Shown here in pieces: positions 34,920-40,579 of a DNA stretch of 40,579 nucleotides. The DNA comes from an uncultured Bacteroidota bacterium (GTDB lineage: Bacteria; Bacteroidota; Bacteroidia; Flavobacteriales; Flavobacteriaceae): positions 1 through 40,579 of the forward strand of contig CABZKA010000014.1 in NCBI GenBank assembly GCA_902526165.1, read 5' to 3'. Every line of letters begins with the position of its first letter. Within the stretch, counting starts at the first letter, position 1. The translations under genes were made by a program, and so were the position numbers. The notes below the pieces were generated by a model. The model saw only the letters and a program-made list of their open reading frames with translations. It was not told the DNA's origin and searched no databases.

Positions 34920-34993
34920 GGGGATGTAGCTCAGCTGGCTAGAGCGCTTGACTGGCAGTCAAGAGGTCGTGGGTTCGAGTCCCATCTTCTCCA
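34920..34993 (+). tRNA. tRNA-Ala (GGC anticodon)
   Basis: 74-base cloverleaf. Acceptor GGGGATG (34920-34926) faces CTTCTCC (34986-34992) with discriminator A34993. Anticodon arm CTTGA-CTGGCAG-TCAAG gives GGC, decoding GCC. T arm GTGGG-TTCGAGT-CCCAT. Pair 6-67 in the acceptor stem is U-U, and G3-U70 is a wobble. CCA is not encoded. Confidence 0.93.
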
Positions 34994-35028
34994 CATATAA
35001 ACAGCCATCATTTCAATTATATTTTGAT

Positions 35029-35511
35029 TTACCAATCTAGGACTTTTTCAGAAATTCCTGCTTTATTTCTTATTGCTTCTAATATCCCTTTTTCTACCCT
35101 CTCAGATCTTTTAGCTCTAACAAATCTATCCCACTTCATCTTTTTTGTGTTATAAACCTGATCAGTAAAATTATAAGTTTGTTCGGTTGATGCGCCAAAT
35201 CCCACAACTCCTATTATTGATCCTATTCCTACATTTTCACTTCCCATTTGAAAATCATACACCAATACTCGAGTCTTTCCCTCCTTCTTTTGAACTTTAA
35301 TTGATGCACCTTCAAGAAAGCTGGTAATATAACCGGTTCGTGTAATTTTTATATCAATATATCCATCTTGTACGTCTAGGTCGTTATTATAAATTATTTC
35401 ATAATATAATGTATTATCATATATCCATTTGTTTCCAAGTCTACTAGTAGAGCTATCTTGCCCTAAAGAAACAAGTGGAATAAATAGTAACAGAATAATT
35501 ATCTTTTTCAT
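35029..35511 (-). CDS. Exported protein of unknown function
   Basis: 160 residues with a signal peptide ending near SLGQ. The middle is beta-rich (KWIYDNTLYYEIIYNNDLDVQDGYIDIKITRTG), has a glycine-rich stretch (NVGIGSIIGVVGFGAS) that could span or touch a membrane, and ends with a basic helical tail. No family recognised. Three bases after the NTF2-like lipoprotein gene, so one operon. Confidence 0.7.
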   Translation of the reverse strand: MKKIIILLLFIPLVSLGQDSSTSRLGNKWIYDNTLYYEIIYNNDLDVQDGYIDIKITRTGYITSFLEGASIKVQKKEGKTRVLVYDFQMGSENVGIGSIIGVVGFGASTEQTYNFTDQVYNTKKMKWDRFVRAKRSERVEKGILEAIRNKAGISEKVLDW

Positions 35512-35514
35512 ATT

Positions 35515-35979
35515 CTATTCACTTATTGGTGTATGTGGAATCATTCCAATTATTTTATGATTTCCATTATATTTTCTTAATATATATGATGCTCTTCTTT
35601 CATTAGCGCCCATAATTGTACTGTCTTTTAAATATCTAGTGAAATTCATTTCAATTATAGAAAGATTTTTATCGGATTTGAAATGCTCCCATTTGTTTCT
35701 GATTGAATATCCATAATTATTAGAATCTAGGGTTTCAAATGCTGAGATTAAGAAATCTTTAACCTCTCTTTCTGTATTCATAACCATAGTACTATCTTGG
35801 GAATATAGTACAAAGGGAACTTCATAAATTTCGTTTACTATTTTGTCAAAATCACCCTCGCTCCAATATTCAACATAATTTGAAAATGTTAGTTCAATTG
35901 TATTATCTACCTTTATATCACTTTTTGAATCACAAGAAACAATTGGAATTAATAGCAATAGTAGAATTAGTTTTTTCAT
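35515..35979 (-). CDS. NTF2-like lipoprotein
   Basis: 154 residues. Lipobox PIVSC gives C16. TFSNYVEYWSEGDFDKIVNEIYEVPFVLYSQ and YSIRNKWEHFKSDKNLSIIEMNFTRYL resemble the NTF2/SnoaL-like fold. Substrate unknown. First of the leftward pair with the protein at 35029. Confidence 0.7.
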   Translation of the reverse strand: MKKLILLLLLIPIVSCDSKSDIKVDNTIELTFSNYVEYWSEGDFDKIVNEIYEVPFVLYSQDSTMVMNTEREVKDFLISAFETLDSNNYGYSIRNKWEHFKSDKNLSIIEMNFTRYLKDSTIMGANERRASYILRKYNGNHKIIGMIPHTPISE

Positions 35980-36026
35980 AATATCAATTTACAAAATATT
36001 TAAGATGTCAATGCAAGTACAGAATC

Positions 36027-36665
36027 ATGCAAGTTATTAGTCTAAGAGATTATAGAAATGAAGAGTTTTGGAATGTTTTGACGCATCTACTTGGTGTTAT
36101 AATGTCAATAATAGGTATTCCTTTTTTATTCTATTTTAACAGTGATATCACTACCCTTAGTACTATCTCAGTTATACTGTTCTCTTTGGGTTTATTGCTT
36201 GTATACTCATCCTCATCTGTTTATCATTATGTTCTAAATACAAAAGTAAAAAAGCGACTTCAAGTCCTGGACCACATAAGTATATACTATCTTATTTTAG
36301 GCTCCTACGCCCCTGTATGTTTTATAACACTTTATGACTACTCAGGTATAAATATTTTTATTGCTGTGTTAACGTTGTCAATAGTTGGAACTTTAAAAAA
36401 GTTATTCTTCGCGACTAAGTATGAATTTATCTCTCTCTTTTTTTACTTAGCAATGGGATGGTTAATAGTTTTTGATATTAACTCTCTGTTTAATTTGATC
36501 AATTTTAATGCTAAATTATTGTTGATACTGGGTGGGGTTTCTTACACTTTTGGCATTATATTCTACGCTTTTGATAAGACAAAATATTTCCATTCGATAT
36601 GGCATTTATTTGTATTAGTAGGTTCGGTTTCACATTACTTTATGGTATTGCTTTACATCATTTAA
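36027..36665 (+). CDS. Hemolysin III / PAQR-family membrane protein
   Basis: 212 residues, seven helices. S63xxxH67, D82-H83 and H189xxxH193 form the conserved PAQR metal-binding set; H20 sits in NVLTHLLG. The family is related to adiponectin receptors, which have ceramidase-like hydrolase activity, and the bacterial members are called hemolysin III without a proven toxin role. A membrane lipid hydrolase or stress role is more likely than hemolysis. Confidence 0.9.
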   Translation: MQVISLRDYRNEEFWNVLTHLLGVIMSIIGIPFLFYFNSDITTLSTISVILFSLGLLLVYSSSSVYHYVLNTKVKKRLQVLDHISIYYLILGSYAPVCFITLYDYSGINIFIAVLTLSIVGTLKKLFFATKYEFISLFFYLAMGWLIVFDINSLFNLINFNAKLLLILGGVSYTFGIIFYAFDKTKYFHSIWHLFVLVGSVSHYFMVLLYII

Positions 36666-36686
36666 ATCAATGGTATATATTCTGCA

Positions 36687-37340
36687 TCAATTTGAATTCT
36701 TCATATCATAGTAATGATAAATCTTATTCCCTAAAATAATCTTTTTAGATTCATTTACTATAGACTTAGCAACATCAACTGCTTTAATCGGTTTATATTC
36801 TGATTTCATTAAAAAAGAGAATAGAGGCATAATTTTTTGAGCTATAATTTCACCAAACCTAAACTCATTTCTTTTTCCAAGAAGAAGAGATGGTCTGAAA
36901 ATTAGGCAAGTGTTTAAACCAAGATGCATAATTGAATTATCAATCTCGCCTTTAAGCGCTAAATAAAAGTTTTTACTTTTTTCATTGGCACCAGCAGATG
37001 AAACAAAACAGAAAGAAGACGCTTGGTTAGTTTTACAAGCCTTAGCTATATTTAAATGAATATCATAATCAACTTTCCGATATTCCGATTTATTAAAATT
37101 TACCTTTGATTGAGTTGTGCCAATTGATGCAATTACAATGTGGTCTTTACTGATAACTTTTTTATACTCCTCTAAATTTGAAAAATTAATAGTATAATTT
37201 TTTATTTTTTTTGAATCTAAACTTATTTTTTTTCTTGATATTATATTTATATTTTCAAAATAATTATCATTTATTAATAGCTTTAAAACTTCACTACCGA
37301 TCAGTCCAGTGGAACCAAATAAAGTAACGGTTTTGTTCAT
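36687..37340 (-). CDS. NAD(P)-binding Rossmann protein (NmrA/TIP30-like)
   Basis: 217 residues. G9-S-T-G12-L-I-G15 is the dinucleotide-binding loop; IASIGTTQSK, YRKVDYDIHLNIAKAC and FCFVSSAGANEKSKNFYLALKGEID fit the atypical short-chain dehydrogenase (HTATIP2/TIP30-type) family. The catalytic Y-x-x-x-K is represented by Y-L-A-L-K. Substrate unknown. Confidence 0.85.
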   Translation of the reverse strand: MNKTVTLFGSTGLIGSEVLKLLINDNYFENINIISRKKISLDSKKIKNYTINFSNLEEYKKVISKDHIVIASIGTTQSKVNFNKSEYRKVDYDIHLNIAKACKTNQASSFCFVSSAGANEKSKNFYLALKGEIDNSIMHLGLNTCLIFRPSLLLGKRNEFRFGEIIAQKIMPLFSFLMKSEYKPIKAVDVAKSIVNESKKIILGNKIYHYYDMKNSN

Positions 37341-37379
37341 AGATTTAAAGTAAATTTAAGTGATTAAGACCATTTATTT

Positions 37380-37562
37380 ATGAAATCAAATCTTAAAAAA
37401 AACTTTCTAGCATTTTTAGGTATAATGTTATTTAGCTCAGGCTTATGTATTTTTGGTGAAGCTGTAATATACAAATATGAATCAAAGGATTGGTTTTTTA
37501 TTGGTACCATTTCCTTAATACTAATTAACTCTGGATTAGTTTTAATAATAAGTAATAAGTAG
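37380..37562 (+). CDS. Small two-helix membrane protein, 60 residues
   Basis: A basic N-terminus (MKSNLKKN), helix one (FLAFLGIMLFSSGLCIFGEAVI), an exposed loop (YKYESKDW) and helix two (FFIGTISLILINSGLVLII). Well-formed membrane topology with correct positive-inside charge supports a real gene. No family recognised. Confidence 0.6.
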   Translation: MKSNLKKNFLAFLGIMLFSSGLCIFGEAVIYKYESKDWFFIGTISLILINSGLVLIISNK

Positions 37563-37570
37563 AAAATTTT

Positions 37571-37717
37571 CTATAGAGGAAGAAGTTCGTTTTTATTTAC
37601 CTCGCCTTTAATTTTTAAGTAATCTTTATAGTTATATCTTTTACCACGAAAGTATATTGAGTGAACTACAGGGATTTCAATTTTAGTTAGTGCTTTATCT
37701 CTTTTACTTAGTCTCAT
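37571..37717 (-). CDS. Small basic protein, 48 residues
   Basis: ATG at 37717-37715, stop TAG at 37573-37571. The product begins MRLSKRDKALTKIEIPVVHS and continues IYFRGKRYNYKDYLKIKG, ending NELLPL. Rich in Lys and Arg, soluble, no membrane segment, with mixed beta/alpha character that is unlike random AT-rich translation. It lies in the gap between the small membrane protein and the sulfatase. No family recognised; a small nucleic-acid- or ribosome-binding protein is possible but untested. Confidence 0.5.
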   Translation of the reverse strand: MRLSKRDKALTKIEIPVVHSIYFRGKRYNYKDYLKIKGEVNKNELLPL

Positions 37718-37768
37718 AAAAATTAAGTGGAAATTTCAAGGTAATAATTTTTTATTAAATCAGTATAA

Positions 37769-39568
37769 TTAAAATAAAAAATCTATGTCTGTGTAGAATG
37801 CAACGGAGGTCTGTCCACTTTCTAAAATAAAACCAGGTTCAATTGTTGTTTTTCCAGCATTAATTTTGATATTTATTGAAGCATTAGCTAGTTCATCAGA
37901 AATTTTCAATTTGTATTCTTCATCACCTATTTTTATAAATGCAGAAGAAATTTTCATACTCTTACCATTTAATTGCTGATCCCAGTTCTTGGTTGCAGGA
38001 ACGTAGTCGTTAATGCTGTCTTTTAACTTTAAACCACTTTCTTTTGGCCACCGCCTTAAGGTTAATTTGTATTCACCTGATTTTTTGAAATCAACATAAA
38101 ATTTCCCAAGCTCATACGGATCACCTCCTCTTATAGCAGATTGATCCCATGCCGTAATTGAACTTACTTGAACATCATGAGCAGTTACTGTATTAGATAT
38201 ATTTGGCATTATATCTATATAAGAATATTGAAATTCTTTAGATGCGTCTTCCCACCAATCATCATAAAACCTTTGCATTTTATTTGATAAATCCTGATTC
38301 TCGTTTATAATGTTATTTTTTTGACCAGGATCATCCTCAATATTATAAAGTTCATTACCATTAACCAACCTCCAATTTCCATACATCACGCAGCTTTGCT
38401 TTCCTTTTTCAGGCCATAAATTTCTTTGAGTATCAGTCACCAGCATCCTATCTGCTTCTTTTTGGTTAAGTATATATTTACTTAGATCAGTTCCATCAAT
38501 TTTTTTTCTAGAGCTAAAAGGGATTTTCGCAAGACTCAATAATGATGGTAGCATATCTACGTGTGCCGACAAACCAGAGTAATTTTGTCCACCAAAAAGC
38601 TTTCCATTTTTCCATTTAATAATGAATGGAACCCGATGGCCTCCATCATACTCACTTGTTTTAGTCCCCCTCATTCCCGCATTAAATCCAAGCCATTTCT
38701 TTTCTTTTCTTGAATATTTGTAGCCGTTGGAGGTGCCATTATCAGTCGTAAATATTATTATTGTATTATCCAGAATTCCTAAATTTTCTACTTGTTGATG
38801 TAGTCTTCCAAAGTTGTCATCAATATTTGTAATCATACCGTAAAATCTCTTCTGGCTTTCTAACAAATCATTTTCATTTTCATACATATCATAATATTCC
38901 TTTGGAACATTAAATGGGCTGTGTGGAGCATTAAGACTTAAAAAGCATAAAAAAGGCTTGTCCTTATTTTTATTAATAAATGAAATAGCCTCATCAAAAA
39001 ATACGTCAGTACAATATCCGTTAGTTTTTTCAGGTTCTCCGTTTCTAAAATAAACATCATCTTGATAATTGTTATTCCAATAATCAGGTGTCTGGCCAAC
39101 ACCTCCCCCCTTATGGTAAAAGGTTTCTTTAAAGCCTCTTTGCTCCGGTAAAAAAGAGTAATTATCTCCTAAATGCCATTTTCCAAACATACTGGTTTCG
39201 TATCCAGCTTCTGAGAATAAGTCAGCTATTGTAACTTCATCTTGATTGAGTAAAGAACACCCTGCGTTGGTATGCCACACACCATTTCTTAAACAATTTC
39301 TTCCTGTAATAAAACCAGCTCTAGTCGGCGAACATGTTGTGCCTACATGATAGTTTGTGAAGTTGATTGATTCTGATGCAAATTGATCAAGATTTTTTGT
39401 TTTAATAATCGGATTTCCATTATAGCCAAGATCACCGTAACCCTGATCATCAGTCATCACAATAATAATGTTAGGAGTTTGATTAATAGATTTAGAAGAA
39501 GAAATTATTACTACAAATAATAAAACCGCAAGGGGTGTACAAATAAAAGTCCAAGCGTATTTTTTCAT
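37769..39568 (-). CDS. Arylsulfatase-type sulfatase
   Basis: 599 residues with an N-terminal signal/anchor (about 5-25). IVMTD40-D41QGYGDLGYNGNP binds metal and C79-S-P-T-R83 is the FGly site; GKWHLGD and IIFTTDNGTSNG follow. After the catalytic part (to about 450) there is an extra beta-rich C-terminal domain (DFKKSGEYKLTLRRWP). Cleaves sulfate esters, in marine Bacteroidota mostly from algal polysaccharides. It lies 27 bases after another sulfatase gene. Confidence 0.95.
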   Translation of the reverse strand: MKKYAWTFICTPLAVLLFVVIISSSKSINQTPNIIIVMTDDQGYGDLGYNGNPIIKTKNLDQFASESINFTNYHVGTTCSPTRAGFITGRNCLRNGVWHTNAGCSLLNQDEVTIADLFSEAGYETSMFGKWHLGDNYSFLPEQRGFKETFYHKGGGVGQTPDYWNNNYQDDVYFRNGEPEKTNGYCTDVFFDEAISFINKNKDKPFLCFLSLNAPHSPFNVPKEYYDMYENENDLLESQKRFYGMITNIDDNFGRLHQQVENLGILDNTIIIFTTDNGTSNGYKYSRKEKKWLGFNAGMRGTKTSEYDGGHRVPFIIKWKNGKLFGGQNYSGLSAHVDMLPSLLSLAKIPFSSRKKIDGTDLSKYILNQKEADRMLVTDTQRNLWPEKGKQSCVMYGNWRLVNGNELYNIEDDPGQKNNIINENQDLSNKMQRFYDDWWEDASKEFQYSYIDIMPNISNTVTAHDVQVSSITAWDQSAIRGGDPYELGKFYVDFKKSGEYKLTLRRWPKESGLKLKDSINDYVPATKNWDQQLNGKSMKISSAFIKIGDEEYKLKISDELANASINIKINAGKTTIEPGFILESGQTSVAFYTDIDFLF

Positions 39569-39595
39569 ATAAAAACTAAAGTATTAAAAATCTTT

Positions 39596-40579
39596 TCACT
39601 TTTGATTCCAAAACTTAAATGGATCTCCAACTTTTTCCATTTCTGAGAAAAGTAATTTTTCCATTTTTTGTAATTTGGATTTGTACCGTGGGTCATTTGC
39701 TAAGTTAATTTGATATTTTTTCGGTGTATTTTTAGTGATAGTAATCACATCCTCACTTTGGTGTTCCAATAAAAGCTCATTTGGGTTTTGCTTTAAATTA
39801 AAAAGTTGATTTACCTGTACTTTTCTTGGCATCGTAAAGGCTCCATCCATAACATCATATTTTATGAGTTTCCAATTCCCTTTTTTAATTGATCTCATAC
39901 CAGGTTTAAAACCACCTGAATACGCCCCGTATAATACATTCCTAACTTTATCTTTTTTCCCATTTAAAACACTATTGAAACTTAAACCGTCAACAGTTTC
40001 TGGAATATTGATACCTGCTATTTCACATAAAGTTGGTAAAACATCCAGTAAATAAATATTTCCTTTTGCTTGACTTTTTTTCTTAATCTTGGGACCTGAA
40101 ACAATAAAGGGTATTTTCCAACTGTGTTCATATAGATTTTGCTTTCCCACTAAACCATGTTTACCAATTGCAATACCGTGATCGGAGGTAAAAAATATAT
40201 AAGTATTTTCGAATTCACCGGTTTCTTTCAGAGCTTCCAGTACCCTTCCAATTTGAAAGTCCATATCTTCAATACAGGCAAAATCTTTTCCCTTTTCATT
40301 TCGTATGGTTAATTCGGATCTGCTTAAGTATACGCCCTCTACAGAGTTTTCATCTCTAATATCTGGATCTCCATATGGAAATGGGTGAGTAGGTAAATAA
40401 TTTACAGGAACTGACGGAGATTTGGGGTTGATTTTTTTTGGCGGATTAGGATCATTTGCCCCATATTTTTCTAAAAGATTTTTCTTCCCTCGCCTTGGAT
40501 CATGTGGATGTGAAAATCCTAAGAATACCATAAATGGTTTTTTGTCTAATTCTGTTTTACGTTTTTCAAAGTATTCAAT
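39596..40579 (-). CDS. Sulfatase, N-terminal part outside window
   Basis: Partial: the frame stays open to the right edge (visible N-terminus [20 protein letters not shown]). The internal ATG at 40531 is not the start. The visible half carries [38 protein letters not shown]-type FFTSDHG metal motif, IPFIVSGP and [14 protein letters not shown]. The FGly C-x-P-x-R motif would lie beyond the edge. The [16 protein letters not shown] pattern is seen in iduronate/choline sulfatase-like groups. Likely co-transcribed with the next sulfatase. Confidence 0.9.
   Translation of the reverse strand: [327 protein letters not shown]

Noticed and set aside
36027-36665. Hemolysin toxin
   Set aside because: The hemolysin III name is historical; the PAQR metal-site residues point to a membrane hydrolase-like protein.
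1-40579. CRISPR array, transposase, integrase or prophage genes
   Set aside because: No spaced direct repeats and no encoded proteins of those types were seen.

Overview
The window reads as a compact, AT-rich chromosome segment of a marine-type member of the Bacteroidota, most likely Flavobacteriaceae. The main evidence is gldH next to a class A penicillin-binding protein, an OmpA protein with thrombospondin type-3 repeats, an Omp28/DUF6029/TlpA cluster, a YKSQA-repeat (DUF6150-type) protein, promoter boxes of the Bacteroidota form TAnnTTTG, and many secreted or lipoprotein hydrolases, including three sulfatases. Gaps are very short, neighbouring genes often overlap by a few bases, and several convergent pairs share their stop codons. 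No transposase, integrase, CRISPR array or phage gene was seen.

Layout. 1-6160: an AddAB-like recombination pair (helicase-nuclease, cut by the left edge, and its AddB-like partner) split by an ompA gene with its own promoter and terminator. 6197-6270: tRNA with CAT anticodon. 6444-7916: a small membrane protein and a secreted tandem NTF2-like protein. 11637-7980 (minus): an apparent four-gene operon of exported hydrolases (P4-type acid phosphatase, histidine phosphatase, sulfatase, serine hydrolase). 11692-13574: a small membrane protein, then SOUL protein, four-helix b561-like protein and YceI in overlapping order. 13579-17645: aquaporin-like channel, then a thiol-redox/outer-membrane cluster (TlpA + DUF6029 facing Omp28 + Smr). 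17652-21465: exported M28 peptidase, DinB-like protein, esterase, and two convergent NTF2-like genes.

25274-21508 (minus): trhO, gldH and PBP1A form one operon. 25365-30952: core genes recA, plsC, trpS, an HU/SPOR protein that links DNA-binding-like and peptidoglycan-binding-like domains, acyl-CoA thioesterase, a metallo-beta-lactamase-fold protein and OsmC. 31006-34909: the YKSQA-repeat protein, a predicted barrel and small lipoprotein, a stand-alone RecB-type nuclease, and two secreted proteins. 34920-34993: tRNA-Ala(GGC). 35029-37717: small exported proteins, a PAQR/hemolysin III membrane protein, an NAD(P)-binding protein and two tiny proteins. 37769-40579 (minus): two adjacent sulfatases, the second cut by the right edge, suggesting use of sulfated polysaccharides or other sulfate esters.

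Most of the window is housekeeping or exported-enzyme content. The parts that most deserve a second look are the exported phosphatase/sulfatase operon, the SOUL-b561-YceI operon, the aquaporin that lacks the selectivity-filter arginine, the regular YKSQA-repeat protein, and three very small genes (47, 58 and 48 residues) that a 60-residue cutoff would miss. I did not find a convincing new defence or mobile system.
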